DNA of 64,000 nt from Jidongwangia harbinensis (GTDB lineage Bacteria > Actinomycetota > Actinomycetes > Mycobacteriales > Micromonosporaceae): contig NZ_JAIWNC010000009.1 of assembly GCF_020216025.1 (NCBI RefSeq), forward strand, positions 62,001 to 126,000, given 5' to 3'. The position numbers and the translations under genes are program-made. This document shows positions 1 to 8,993 of this stretch, piece by piece. The notes under the pieces were generated by a model. The model saw only the letters and a list, made by a program, of their open reading frames with translations, did no database searches and was not told where the DNA came from. Each line of letters begins with the position of its first letter. Within the stretch, counting starts at the first letter, position 1.

Positions 1-1
1 C

Positions 2-256
2 GCCGTGATCTTCGCGGCCTGCGGTCCCGCGCACGCGCTGGGGCACATCGACCTCGTCTACCACGCCGTGCTCATCGGCCTCGCGCTGAGCAGCCTGGCC
101 CTCCCGCTCGGGCTGCTGGCACTGCGCCGGCCGCCGGCCGCCGAGCCGGACACCTTTGGGCCGGACACCTTTGGGCCGGACACCCATGAGCGGGGCACCC
201 ATGAGCGGGGCACCCATGAGCCGGGCACCCTTGAGGTCGAGCAGAGCCTGCGTTGA
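2..256 (+). CDS. C-terminal fragment of an unidentified membrane protein (5' end outside window)
   Basis: The frame is open to the left window edge, so only the C-terminus of a longer gene is seen. It has one clear hydrophobic segment (YHAVLIGLALSSLALPLGLL) ending in positively charged residues, then a hydrophilic tail built from five-residue repeats (PDTFG, PDTHE, RGTHE, PGTLE). The tail is encoded by six 15-bp tandem units. The last transmembrane helix of a transporter or multi-TM enzyme is the simplest reading, but no family can be named from this fragment. It ends 61 bases before the next gene on the same strand. Confidence 0.45.
   Translation, partial: AVIFAACGPAHALGHIDLVYHAVLIGLALSSLALPLGLLALRRPPAAEPDTFGPDTFGPDTHERGTHERGTHEPGTLEVEQSLR
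145..234 (+). repeat. 15-bp tandem repeat, six units
   Basis: Six consecutive 15-bp units: two copies of gccggacacctttgg, one gccggacacccatga, two of gcggggcacccatga and one gccgggcacccttga. The unit length is a multiple of three, so copy-number changes keep the reading frame of the membrane-protein tail that contains it. Confidence 0.9.
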
Positions 257-317
257 ACCGCACCTGAGGCGGGCCGCCGACGGTTCCGGTGATGCCGGCC
301 GACCCTGGAGACGACGC

Positions 318-2723
318 ATGACCCAGCCCACTCCCGCCCCTCCCGCCGTCCGCCGCGGCGGCCGCGTGGGCCGGGCGCTCGCCGTCGTGCTCCTACCGCT
401 GGCCGGCCTGTCGTTCCTGGGCGGGACCGGGGCCGGCGCGGACAGCGGCCCGGCCGAGGGCGGCTACACCCTGGCCTCGACGGTGAGCCCCGCTCCGCTG
501 ACCCCGGCCGGCTGCGCCGCCGATCCGCTGTGCGCGGTGGCGCCGGCGCCGGTCCCCGGGGACAACCACCCGGCGCTGAAGGCGGCCGTCGCCGCCGCGG
601 CGGCGACCGCGGTGCCCGCGGTCGTGCACCCGGACGGCACCGTGCTGACCCCGGCCAGCCCGGCCACGGTGCTGCTCGCGCCCGGCGAGTACCGGCTGGG
701 CGCCAGCCTGCGCCTGCCGCCGAACGTGAACCTGCGCGGCAGCGGCATCACCGCCACCACGCTGTCCATGCTCACCTCGAAGTGGGCGTCCTTCAGCTAC
801 GGCTTCCTCCTGCGCTGGGAGGAGAACACCGCCGTGGCGGCCCCGTCGCCGGGCAGCACCAACCTGGTCGCGGATCTGACCGTGAACGGCAACTGCCGCG
901 AGGGCGCCGGAGCGCCGGTGCCGGCCGATGCGCCGGCCCGGCCCGGCGAGATCTGCGACTTCCGGGTCGGGACGAACGCGACCACCAACGTCGGCGGCGG
1001 TGTCAGCGTCGGCGACCGGTGGACCGTCCGCCAGGTGCGCTTCACCAACCTGGAGTACTTCAAGCTGTGGGTGAACGGCGCCAAGGACGTGCGCCTGGTC
1101 GACAACCGCTTCGACAACTGGGGCGGGGCGGAGTCGGGCGACGAGGACAACATCGGCGGCGGTGGCCGGCACGACGGCGCGGTGGTCGAGTACAACCAGT
1201 TCGACCGCACCATCCGCGGAAACAGCCTCGACTTCAGCAACGCCGTCCGCACCACCATCCGGGCGAACACGGTGTACACCGACCCGGCGATCGCCCGGAG
1301 CCGCGACATCCAGGAGTACGGGAACCTCTTCCTGGAAGGCGTGCAGCAGGCCGACGTCGCGGACAACCTGATGTACGGCGCGCACATCGTGCTGCAGTCG
1401 AACAGCAAGTACAGCCACACCGGCCCGAACAAGGACGTCACGAATCCCCGCGACTCGACGGTGCGCAACAACCGGCTGATCGACTCGTTCGGCGCCGGCG
1501 TGTCGGTCACCTACGACGACTACGCCGACGCCGACGGCACGTACGGCACGCTGGGCACCTGGCAGACCTCCAGCAGCGACCCCGGTGACCACGTGGTCCG
1601 CCCGGGCGGCGGCAACGTGGTCCGGGACAACACCATCGAGCGGCCCCGCGGAACCGGCGTGGTGGTGGCCGGCATGATGGACCGGGTCAAGAACGCGGCC
1701 GACACGATCGCCGGCAACACGGTGCTCAACGCCGGTTCCGGCGGCGACACCGAGATGTCGACCGGCGGCGGCACCTTCGAGACCAGCGGCGTCGGTGTGT
1801 CGATCGGCAACGGCGACCGGATCTACGGCAACCACATCCGGGACGACCAGGCGCACCCCACCACCTGGTTCGGCGTGCACCTCGGCGCCCGCAACGCGGT
1901 CAGCACGGTGCGGAACACGGTGCTGACCGGGCCGGCCGGGGAGACCAACGTGGTGGACGGCCTGATCGGCGTGCCGGTCCGGCTGGCCGCCGCGGCGGCG
2001 ACGGCACCGGCCGGCCTGACCGTCGCCGGTACGACGGTGACCTGGGCCGAGTCGTACCCGGTAGCCGGCGCCCCGGTCGCCGGCTACCGGGTCTACCGGG
2101 ACAACGTCGCGGTCGCCGACCTGCCGCTCGGCAGCGCCGCGGTCCCCGGCAACCTGATCACCGACGCGGACGCCGGCGTGGAGACCGACGCCGCCGGCTG
2201 GACACCGGTCGGGAACACCACGGTGGCCCACTACCGCGGAACCGGGGCTCTCGGTGCCGGCTCGCTCGCGCTGACCGCGTCGGCCGCCGGATCGGTGAAC
2301 GCCGCCGGTCGCCCGGTGCCGGTCACCGCCGGGCAGACCTACACCACCGTCTCGTCCTACCGGGCGCTGACCGGCCCCGGTCGGCGGTCGCGGGCCGGGA
2401 TCGAGTACTACGACGCCAACCAGGTCCGGATCAGCCGGCTGGCCTCGTTCAACTACAGCACGGTGGACCAGCCCGGCACCTGGATCACCAGCGCCCACAC
2501 CAGTGTCGCGCCGGCGAACGCCGCGTACGCCAAGGTGTTCGTCCTGGTGGACAACGCCGTGGCCGGTGAGGTGCACCTGGTCGACCGGCTCGGCCTGGTG
2601 GCCGGCGGCGCCACCGAGCAGTGGACCGACCCGGTGGCCGCGCCGGGCGTCACCTACCGGGTGGCGGCCTATCGGCAGGGCGACGCCCAGCCGGGCTGGC
2701 TGGCCACCGGCACGGCGCCCTGA
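318..2723 (+). CDS. Secreted right-handed parallel beta-helix protein
   Basis: 801 residues. The ATG at 318 has ggag 7 bases upstream, and the N-terminus is a signal peptide (charged start, hydrophobic stretch LAVVLLPLAGLSFLGG, Ala-rich cleavage region). Residues roughly 95-560 show the short repeating strands, Asn ladders (NNRLID, DNTIERP, GNTVLN) and turns typical of pectate-lyase-like beta-helices. Residues about 570-800 look like a fibronectin-III-like module (TWAESYPVAGAPVAGYRVYRD) interrupted by a jelly-roll or carbohydrate-binding-like segment. Such proteins bind, cleave or epimerise polysaccharides outside the cell. Its position just upstream of glycan-assembly genes suggests it works on the product of this locus. 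The reaction cannot be told from sequence. Confidence 0.8.
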   Translation: MTQPTPAPPAVRRGGRVGRALAVVLLPLAGLSFLGGTGAGADSGPAEGGYTLASTVSPAPLTPAGCAADPLCAVAPAPVPGDNHPALKAAVAAAAATAVPAVVHPDGTVLTPASPATVLLAPGEYRLGASLRLPPNVNLRGSGITATTLSMLTSKWASFSYGFLLRWEENTAVAAPSPGSTNLVADLTVNGNCREGAGAPVPADAPARPGEICDFRVGTNATTNVGGGVSVGDRWTVRQVRFTNLEYFKLWVNGAKDVRLVDNRFDNWGGAESGDEDNIGGGGRHDGAVVEYNQFDRTIRGNSLDFSNAVRTTIRANTVYTDPAIARSRDIQEYGNLFLEGVQQADVADNLMYGAHIVLQSNSKYSHTGPNKDVTNPRDSTVRNNRLIDSFGAGVSVTYDDYADADGTYGTLGTWQTSSSDPGDHVVRPGGGNVVRDNTIERPRGTGVVVAGMMDRVKNAADTIAGNTVLNAGSGGDTEMSTGGGTFETSGVGVSIGNGDRIYGNHIRDDQAHPTTWFGVHLGARNAVSTVRNTVLTGPAGETNVVDGLIGVPVRLAAAAATAPAGLTVAGTTVTWAESYPVAGAPVAGYRVYRDNVAVADLPLGSAAVPGNLITDADAGVETDAAGWTPVGNTTVAHYRGTGALGAGSLALTASAAGSVNAAGRPVPVTAGQTYTTVSSYRALTGPGRRSRAGIEYYDANQVRISRLASFNYSTVDQPGTWITSAHTSVAPANAAYAKVFVLVDNAVAGEVHLVDRLGLVAGGATEQWTDPVAAPGVTYRVAAYRQGDAQPGWLATGTAP

Positions 2724-2734
2724 CGCGGTAGCGG

Positions 2735-2761
2735 CCGGAGCGGCCCGGCCGGCCGTTCCGG
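2735..2761 (+). terminator. Hairpin terminator after the beta-helix gene
   Basis: A 9-bp stem (ccggagcgg paired with ccgttccgg, one G.U pair) encloses a GC-rich loop, starting 11 bases after the stop codon. No U-tract follows, as is usual in actinobacteria. Confidence 0.5.
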
Positions 2762-2833
2762 TCCCGCGCCGACTCAGTACCGCGGCGTCCCGGCCGATCA
2801 ACCTGGAGAGGCTGATCGGGAGGGGGACGAGAC

Positions 2834-5800
2834 GTGCGGCGCTTGGTCGACCGTGCCGCCCTGCTCGCCGCGCGGCCGTACTTCATCGTGCTGGTGCTCG
2901 ACGTCCTCATCGTCAGCCGCTGGTTCCGCACGGGCACCTTCATCGCCGGCGGGGACATGGGCGCGTTCATCCGGCGCGGCTGGGCCCCCGAGGCGCTCTG
3001 GGCCTGGAACCACCAGACCACCGGGGCCGGTTCGGCCGGGTACACGGTGGCGCGGGGGTTCGAGTTCATCCTGATCTGGTGCTGCCGCGCGGTCGGCCTC
3101 ACCGAGTACTCCGCGCAGTGGCTGTTCTACATCTGCATCTACGGACTGGTCGGGTTCGGGATCGCGTACCTGGCCGGGGCGTTCGTCCGCAGCGAGCTCG
3201 CGATCGTCGTGGCGGGCGCGTTCGGCATGCTCAACGGCTTCTTCCTGACCCGGCTGCCGAACCCGCTGAACATCATCTCGGTGGGCTCGGTCGCGCTGAT
3301 CACCGGCATCGCGATCCGGGTGGCGCAGGGCCGGCGGGTGCCGGTGCCGATCGCCGGCTTCGCGCTCATGCCGACGTCGTTCCTCGCCTTCAACCCGCCG
3401 ATGCTGGTGGTCGCCTACGCCTGGGCGGTGGGCGGCACCCCGTTGCTGGCCGCGCTGGTCCTCGGGCGGCAGGAGGCGGTGCGCCTGCTGAAGTGGTTCG
3501 TGCTGGCCGCACCGTGGGCGATCGTGCTGAACGCCTGGTGGCTGGTGCCGCTCGCGCAGAGCTTCGTCGGCGGCGGCGGGGCCACCGCGAACGCCACGTT
3601 CACCGACCCGTCCAACTGGTCCTGGTCGCAGGTCAACAACCTGCCGCACAACATCCTGACGATGGTCGCGAACTGGGCCTGGTTCCGCCCGCAGTACCTG
3701 CCGTTCGCCGCCGACCTGGACCGGCCGTGGTGGATCTGGATCCGGTACCTGCTTCCGGCGCTGGTGTTCCTGGCCCCGGTGCTCGCGCCGCGCCGGCTGC
3801 GCCGGCTCGCGTTCGGCCTGATCGCGCTGATTCTGGTGTTCGTGTTCCTGGCGAAGGGCCTGCGCCCGCCGCTGAACCAGATCAACCTGTTCCTCTACCT
3901 GCACGCGCCCGGCTTCTGGCTGTTCCGGGAGCCGATGAGCAAGCTCGGGCAGCTGCTCATCTCGTTCTTCGCGGTGATGCTCGCGGTCGGCGTCGAGGGC
4001 GTGCTGCAGCGGCTGCGGCGGGCCCCCCGCCTGCGGATACCGGGGTGGCCGAAGCGGCTGGCGTACGCCGGTTCGGTGATGCCGGTGCTGCTCGTGCTGG
4101 CGTACCCGTATCCGCTCTACACCGGCGGCGTGATGCCGGACGAACGGCCCACGCAGCCGTCCACCCACGTCCGGGTGCCGCCGGACTGGTGGGACCTGGC
4201 CACCCGGATCGACGCCGATCCGCGGTCCGGCAAGGTGCTCGTGCTGCCGCTCGACGACTACTACCAGATGCCCACCACGTGGGGCTTCTTCGGCGTGGAC
4301 AGCATCGCCAACCTGCTCATCCGGCACCCGGTGGTGCAGCCGAAGCCGGACGGCTACTTCGGCGACGTGCCCGGCTTCGCCGCCGACGTGCGGGCGGTCG
4401 AGGCGCTCCTGCTGGCCGGCGACCTGGCTCCGGTGCCGAAGCTGCTCGACGCGATCGGGGTGAGCCGGGTGATCGTCCGGCACGACCTGGTCCGCGGCCT
4501 GCCCAACCGGTACTTCGCGGACGACCGGATCCTGGCCGCGGCCATGGCGAAGGTGCCGGGCGGCCGGCTGGACGCCGACGGGATGCTGCAGATGTGGTCG
4601 TTCAACGACGGCTACAGCCCGACCGTGCGCACCTACGACCGGGTGCTGGACGCGCCGGCCCGGGCGGACGCCGGGGCCGCCGTGATCGGGACCGTCGACA
4701 CCCGTACCGCGATCGCGGCCCGCCCGCTGGCGCCGTCCACGGCCACCAGCCCCCAGCTGGACACCAGCCCGGTGGCCACCCGGGACGTCGTGCACTGGCC
4801 GGTGCCGGCCGTGGACACCGGCACGCCGGCCGCCACGGTGGACATGGCCGCCGGCCGGTACACGCTCGCCCAGCGCGCCCGCGCGGCCGCGGTGCTGACC
4901 CCGCGCCTGGACCCGGCGAACCGCCGCCTGGTGCTGCGCGACCAGACCGCGATCACGGTGGACGGCAGGCCGGTGTCCCGGCGCCCCGACCTGGTCGTGC
5001 CGCTGCCGGCCGGGCGGGAGATCGTCGCGCTGCGCACCGGCAACCGGACGGTCTCGCTGGACCGGCCCGGCACCCCGGCGACCGTGCCGATCGGCGCCGC
5101 CGCCGACCTGACGCTGCTCGGCCGGGCGACGCAGCCGGCCGACGTCACGGACTACGCCCCGGTGTTCGACTGCAACAACTACGAGCCCCGCCCGTGGAGC
5201 GAACTCGGCCTGACCCAGACGATCAGGGACACCCCGCAGGGCCGTACCGTCCGGCTCAGCGCGGCGGACCACGCCGCCTGCACCAAGGTGACGGTGCGCA
5301 ACGCGAAACCCGGATCGATCTACCGGGTACGCCTGGAGTACCGGCACATCACCGGCGCCCGCCCGCAGATCTGCCTGTGGCAGGCCGGATCGTCCGGCTG
5401 CGAGCTGTCCTCCCGCCCGGCGCTCGACTCGGCGTGGACCGCGTACGAGCAGGTGGTCACGATGGACGGCATCGCCGACGAGCTGCAGGTCATCCTGCAC
5501 GCCGACGTCGGCGAGCGGCTCCGGCCGAAGACCGTCACCGAGTACCGCGCCCTGCGCATCGACGCGCTGGAGCCGGTCGACACGCGCACCGTGTGGCCGC
5601 CGGCGGTGCCCGAGGTCACCGTGGACCTGAGCGCGGGCAAGCACCGGCTCGGCGTCACGGGCGGGCTGTCCGGGTCGGTGCTGGCGCCGTTCGAACCGCT
5701 GGAGGACTGCTTCCGCTACGACGACGAGACGCCGGAGGAGGCCGGGCTGGCCGCCGAGTCGCAGATCGGCGTGGACGGGGAGACCACGTACACCCTCAAG

Positions 5801-6511
5801 GCGGTGCGGCACCTGGCCTGCATCGGCTCGGTCGCCCACGACATGGGCGCGTCCTCGCTGTACGAGTACTCCATGGAGGCCCGCAGCGTCGCGCTGCGGA
5901 ACCCGAAGTTCTGCCTGTACCTGCGCGGCCCGGACCTGTGCCGGACCATGCCCAGCGTGGCGGTGTGGAGTGGCTGGACCCCGTACCAGACGCTGTTCGC
6001 GCCGGACCCGACCTCCGTGGAGACCCGGCTCTACCTGTACGGCCTGCGCGACCAGAAGGGGCAGCAGCAGTCCCAGGTGGAGTACCGCGGGGTGCGGCTG
6101 CGCCCGGTCGCGTCACCGTCGTCGGTCGTGCTGGTCCGCCAGCAGGAGCCGGTGGCCGCGTCGGCGGTGGACTGGGCGAAACGCAACCCGACCCAGTTCG
6201 GTGGCACGGTGACCACCGGCGGCCGGACCGCGATCGGGCTGGCCGAGAGCGCCGCGCCCGGCTGGGAGCTGACCGGGGTGGAGGGCGCGCACAAGGTCAC
6301 CCTGCAGGGCTGGATGAGCGGCTGGATCGTGCCGGGGCCCGGCGAGTTCGAGGTGCGCTACACCCCGGCGCGCATCGCCCGGTACGCGCTCTACCTGCTC
6401 CCGGTCGGCACGGTCGCGGCACTGGTCCTGATGTACCTGACCCGGCTGCCCGCGGGCCGCCCGGAGAACTGGGCGGTGCGGCACCGGCGCCCGTGGCGGC
6501 GGCGGTCATGA
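2834..6511 (+). CDS. Very large GT-C/AftD-like membrane glycosyltransferase candidate
   Basis: 1,225 residues; GTG start with a purine-rich gggaggggga just upstream. The first ~410 residues hold about ten transmembrane helices, with an acidic first outer loop (GGDMGAF, Asp around residue 41) as in GT-C enzymes that use polyprenyl-phosphate sugars. Residues ~420-1,180 form a large extracytoplasmic region with several beta-rich, carbohydrate-binding-like modules and regularly spaced Cys, followed by one closing helix (YALYLLPVGTVAALVLMYL). This layout recalls actinobacterial alpha-(1->3)-arabinofuranosyltransferase AftD and YfhO-type proteins, but the sequence is divergent and the donor is unknown. 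The stop overlaps the start of the next gene by four bases (ATGA), implying translational coupling. Confidence 0.65.
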   Translation: MRRLVDRAALLAARPYFIVLVLDVLIVSRWFRTGTFIAGGDMGAFIRRGWAPEALWAWNHQTTGAGSAGYTVARGFEFILIWCCRAVGLTEYSAQWLFYICIYGLVGFGIAYLAGAFVRSELAIVVAGAFGMLNGFFLTRLPNPLNIISVGSVALITGIAIRVAQGRRVPVPIAGFALMPTSFLAFNPPMLVVAYAWAVGGTPLLAALVLGRQEAVRLLKWFVLAAPWAIVLNAWWLVPLAQSFVGGGGATANATFTDPSNWSWSQVNNLPHNILTMVANWAWFRPQYLPFAADLDRPWWIWIRYLLPALVFLAPVLAPRRLRRLAFGLIALILVFVFLAKGLRPPLNQINLFLYLHAPGFWLFREPMSKLGQLLISFFAVMLAVGVEGVLQRLRRAPRLRIPGWPKRLAYAGSVMPVLLVLAYPYPLYTGGVMPDERPTQPSTHVRVPPDWWDLATRIDADPRSGKVLVLPLDDYYQMPTTWGFFGVDSIANLLIRHPVVQPKPDGYFGDVPGFAADVRAVEALLLAGDLAPVPKLLDAIGVSRVIVRHDLVRGLPNRYFADDRILAAAMAKVPGGRLDADGMLQMWSFNDGYSPTVRTYDRVLDAPARADAGAAVIGTVDTRTAIAARPLAPSTATSPQLDTSPVATRDVVHWPVPAVDTGTPAATVDMAAGRYTLAQRARAAAVLTPRLDPANRRLVLRDQTAITVDGRPVSRRPDLVVPLPAGREIVALRTGNRTVSLDRPGTPATVPIGAAADLTLLGRATQPADVTDYAPVFDCNNYEPRPWSELGLTQTIRDTPQGRTVRLSAADHAACTKVTVRNAKPGSIYRVRLEYRHITGARPQICLWQAGSSGCELSSRPALDSAWTAYEQVVTMDGIADELQVILHADVGERLRPKTVTEYRALRIDALEPVDTRTVWPPAVPEVTVDLSAGKHRLGVTGGLSGSVLAPFEPLEDCFRYDDETPEEAGLAAESQIGVDGETTYTLKAVRHLACIGSVAHDMGASSLYEYSMEARSVALRNPKFCLYLRGPDLCRTMPSVAVWSGWTPYQTLFAPDPTSVETRLYLYGLRDQKGQQQSQVEYRGVRLRPVASPSSVVLVRQQEPVAASAVDWAKRNPTQFGGTVTTGGRTAIGLAESAAPGWELTGVEGAHKVTLQGWMSGWIVPGPGEFEVRYTPARIARYALYLLPVGTVAALVLMYLTRLPAGRPENWAVRHRRPWRRRS

Positions 6512-7500
6512 AGGTGATGCCGGAGCCGCGCCGGCGGCGTGTTCTCGGTGCGGCCCTGCTGGTGCTGACGTTGCTGGCGCTGGCGCTGCTCGCCCGGTGC
6601 GTGGTCGCACCCGACTCGGTGCGGGTGGTGGCGGTGGGCGACATGGCCTGCGACCCGGACGACCCGGACGCGGTACCGGACGGCGCCGGGCGGGACGACC
6701 GCTGCCGGCACCGGGAGGTGTCCGACCTGGCGGTGGCGGCCGACCCGAACGTGTTCCTCGGCCTCGGCGACTACCAGTACGAACTGCCCACCACCGAGGC
6801 GTACCGCACCGTGTACAACCCGGCGTACGGGCGGCTGCGGGAGCGCACCGTGCCGGTGTTCGGCAACCAGGAGTACAAGGTGACGGACGCGAACTCGTTC
6901 CGCACCTACTTCGGCGACCGGATCAGGGACGGGAAGGGCTACTGGTCGCAGGACCTCGGCCGCTGGCACCTCGTGGTGCTCAACTCCAACTGCTCCGCGG
7001 TGGCCGGTGGCTGCGGCGCCGGCTCGCCGCAGCAGACCTGGCTGGCCGCGGACCTCAAGTCCACCGACCGCCGGTGCGTGATCGCCGCCTGGCACCACCC
7101 GCGCTGGTCGACCGGCATCGCCGGTCCGGACGGGCGCACCGCCGCGCTCTTCCGCACCCTGTACGAGCACGGCGTCGAACTGCTGCTGTCCGGGCACGAG
7201 GCGCACTACGAGAGGTTCGGGCCGCTGAACCCGGAGGGCCGCAAGGACGGGCGCGGGGTGACCCAGTTCGTGGTCGGCACCGGCGGGCAGGTGCACTACC
7301 GGCCCGCGCCCGCCGACGACGCCCGCGACGAACGCGGCAACCCGGTGGCCCGGGCCAAGGCGCCGGCCAGCGAGTTCGCCGACTACGACCACCACGGCGT
7401 GCTGGAACTCGAACTGGCCGAGGAGGAGTGGCGGTGGTGGTTCCGGCCGCTGGGCGCGGAGCGGGCGATCACCGACACCGGCGGCGGGTCGTGCGACTGA
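6508..7500 (+). CDS. Membrane-anchored metallophosphoesterase-like protein with altered metal ligands
   Basis: 330 residues. Residues ~12-32 are a single uncleaved anchor (VLGAALLVLTLLALALLA); the rest lies outside the membrane. The calcineurin/purple-acid-phosphatase fold is clear: GDMACD (~44), LGLGDYQYE, GNQEY, AWHHPRW and SGHEAHYERF in the right order, plus the family's YWSQDLGRWHLVVLNSNC strand region. The usual GNHE is GNQE and the usual GHxH is GHEA, so two normally conserved His ligands are replaced. It may be a weak or non-catalytic relative. It overlaps the upstream GT-C-like gene by four bases, so it probably acts with it at the cell surface. Confidence 0.75.
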   Translation: MKVMPEPRRRRVLGAALLVLTLLALALLARCVVAPDSVRVVAVGDMACDPDDPDAVPDGAGRDDRCRHREVSDLAVAADPNVFLGLGDYQYELPTTEAYRTVYNPAYGRLRERTVPVFGNQEYKVTDANSFRTYFGDRIRDGKGYWSQDLGRWHLVVLNSNCSAVAGGCGAGSPQQTWLAADLKSTDRRCVIAAWHHPRWSTGIAGPDGRTAALFRTLYEHGVELLLSGHEAHYERFGPLNPEGRKDGRGVTQFVVGTGGQVHYRPAPADDARDERGNPVARAKAPASEFADYDHHGVLELELAEEEWRWWFRPLGAERAITDTGGGSCD

Positions 7501-7506
7501 CACTCT

Positions 7507-7546
7507 GCAAACGTCCGCTTGTGCAAACGGATGTTTGCGTTAGGGT
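7507..7546 (+). promoter_or_regulatory. Operator and promoter of the ArsR-type gene
   Basis: An inverted repeat with 11-bp arms (gcaaacgtccg at 7507-7517, cggatgtttgc at 7528-7538; 10 of 11 positions pair) lies directly upstream of the ArsR gene. A -10-like TAGGGT (7541-7546) sits 6 bases before the ATG, with TTGTGC 16 bases upstream as -35, so the operator would overlap the -35 and spacer. The transcript may be nearly leaderless, although gggtggga could also be a ribosome-binding site. Confidence 0.65.
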
Positions 7547-7552
7547 GGGATC

Positions 7553-7897
7553 ATGTCCGCCCCGACGGTCTCCGGACCGGACCTCGACACCGCGTTCGCG
7601 GCCCTCGGCGACCCCGTGCGGCGCGCCCTGGTGGCCCGGCTCGCGCACGGCGACGCCACCGTGGGCCAGCTCGCCGAGCCGTTCGACCTGACCCCGCAGG
7701 CCATCTCGCACCACGTCGGCGTCCTGCGCCGGTGCGGCCTGGTCGAGCAGCGGCGCGACGGCACCCGGCGCCCGTGCCGGCTGCGGGTCGACCGGCTGGC
7801 GTCGCTCGGCGCCTGGATCGACGATCAGCGCCACGCCTGGAACGACCGGCTCGACGCCCTCGAACAGCACCTGACCGGCGAGGGGGCGGCCCGGTGA
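7553..7897 (+). CDS. ArsR-family winged-helix repressor
   Basis: 114 residues. The winged HTH runs from about residue 10 to 85: LGDPVRRALVARLAHGDATVGQLAEPFDLTPQ, then AISHHVGVLRRCGLVEQRRDG for the recognition helix and wing. No metal-binding Cys cluster is present, so it belongs with the ArsR members paired with SRPBCC (AHSA1-type) proteins rather than metal sensors. It overlaps the SRPBCC gene by four bases (GTGA). The palindrome just upstream suggests autorepression. The inducer is unknown. Confidence 0.9.
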   Translation: MSAPTVSGPDLDTAFAALGDPVRRALVARLAHGDATVGQLAEPFDLTPQAISHHVGVLRRCGLVEQRRDGTRRPCRLRVDRLASLGAWIDDQRHAWNDRLDALEQHLTGEGAAR

Positions 7898-8331
7898 GCG
7901 CACGGCTGGACGGCGACGTCCTGACCGCCGAGCGCCGGCTGCCGGCCGGACCCGAGCGGGTGTGGGCCGCGTTCACCTCGCCGGCCGGCATCGCGGCGTT
8001 CTGGGGCGGCTCGCACGCCACCGTCCCGCCCGGTTCCGTCGCCGTCGACCTGCGGCCCGGCGGCGAGTTCGGGCTCGACACCCGTGCGCCGGACGGCGCA
8101 ACCCGCCGGCTCCGGTTCGTGTACGTGCGCGTCGCCGCCCCGCACGAGCTGGTGTTCGACGAGCCGCTCACCGGCATCCGCACCACCGTCGCGCTCCGCG
8201 CCGACGGCGACGGCACCTGGCTCACCATCCGTCAGTTCCGGCTGCCGCCGGAACTCCGCAGCGCCCGGGCGGCGGGCGGCCTGGACGCGATTCTCGACGC
8301 GCTCGCCGCCCACCTGCACCGAACCTCCTAG
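7894..8331 (+). CDS. SRPBCC (AHSA1-like) domain protein
   Basis: 145 residues, starting at a GTG that overlaps the ArsR stop. The START/Bet v1-like fold is recognisable from AERRLPAGPERVWAAFTSPAGIAAFWG at the N-terminus and the C-terminal helix AILDALAAHL. Proteins of this family have a hydrophobic cavity that binds small lipophilic molecules. The ArsR-SRPBCC pair is a very common two-gene unit, often linked to response to a small compound. The specific ligand cannot be inferred. Confidence 0.85.
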   Translation: MSARLDGDVLTAERRLPAGPERVWAAFTSPAGIAAFWGGSHATVPPGSVAVDLRPGGEFGLDTRAPDGATRRLRFVYVRVAAPHELVFDEPLTGIRTTVALRADGDGTWLTIRQFRLPPELRSARAAGGLDAILDALAAHLHRTS

Positions 8332-8344
8332 GACGGAGTACGCC

Positions 8345-8701
8345 ATGCCCCAGGCAACCCAGCGCGACCTGGTCGCCGAGTACTTCGCCGGTTTCCGGAC
8401 CAGCGACCACCCGCGCATTCTCGCCACCCTCGCCGACGACGTCGAATGGGTGATCCACGGGCACCGGACCACCCGCGGCAAGGCGGAGTTCGACGGCGAG
8501 ATCGAGAGCCCGGCGTTCACCGGCAGCCCCGCGCTGGACGTCCAGCGGGTCCACGAGGACGGCCCGGTCGTCACCACCACCGGCGAGGGCCGCGGCGTCA
8601 GCGTCGAGCACGGGCCGTTCCGCTTCGCGTTCGCCGACCTGTTCACCTTCCGCGACGGGCTGATCGCCCGCGTCGACTCCTACGTCGTACCCCTGCCCTG
8701 A
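8345..8701 (+). CDS. SnoaL-like / NTF2-fold protein
   Basis: 118 residues; ATG 13 bases after the SRPBCC stop, with a purine-rich aggacgga upstream. It has the typical NTF2/SnoaL pattern: an N-terminal helix (VAEYFAGFRTSDHPRILATLADDVEWVIHG), a central strand region and a C-terminal FADLFTFRDGLIARVDSYVVPL. The fold serves many small enzymes and binding proteins, so function stays open. Same strand and close spacing make it the third gene of the ArsR unit. Confidence 0.8.
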   Translation: MPQATQRDLVAEYFAGFRTSDHPRILATLADDVEWVIHGHRTTRGKAEFDGEIESPAFTGSPALDVQRVHEDGPVVTTTGEGRGVSVEHGPFRFAFADLFTFRDGLIARVDSYVVPLP

Positions 8702-8767
8702 GGCATAGGCCGGGCTCCGCTGCGCGCCAGATGTGCGACCCCGCCCGGCACGCCGATGCTGGTGGGC

Positions 8768-8980
8768 ATGACGAACGAGAACGGATCGTGGCACCGCCCG
8801 CACCTCGTGACGGCGGTACTCCTGCTGGTCGTCGCCATGATCGCCGGCACCCTGGTGCATTCCGGCACGGTGACCGGCGGCCCGCTGCGGCACTGGTACG
8901 GCGACGTCGCGTTCTGGACGGCCCATGCCGGGATCGTGCTCGGGGCGACCACCCTGTTGTTCCGCGCCTACCGCGGCTGA
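8768..8980 (+). CDS. Small two-helix membrane protein, unknown function
   Basis: 70 residues from the ATG at 8768, which has ggtggg as ribosome-binding site; in-frame ATG 8756 is less likely because it lacks one. Two hydrophobic helices (VTAVLLLVVAMIAGTLV and AFWTAHAGIVLGATTLLF) flank a short loop with HWYGD. No family is recognised. It ends 13 bases from the convergent GT4 gene. Confidence 0.55.
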   Translation: MTNENGSWHRPHLVTAVLLLVVAMIAGTLVHSGTVTGGPLRHWYGDVAFWTAHAGIVLGATTLLFRAYRG

Positions 8981-8993
8981 CCGGGCCGGGCGC

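Noticed and set aside
393..2801. 802-residue open frame opposite the beta-helix gene
   Set aside because: Composition is a reverse-frame shadow of a high-GC gene (runs of Gly, Arg, Val, His), with no domain or start signal, while the plus strand has a signal peptide and repeats.
2798..5839. 1,013-residue open frame opposite the GT-C-like gene
   Set aside because: Low-complexity shadow; the opposite strand shows clear membrane helices.
2503..6507. Upstream extension of the phosphoesterase-like frame to 1,665 residues
   Set aside because: The extension lies wholly in a shifted frame of the GT-C-like gene; the ATG at 6508 with its anchor helix is the natural start.
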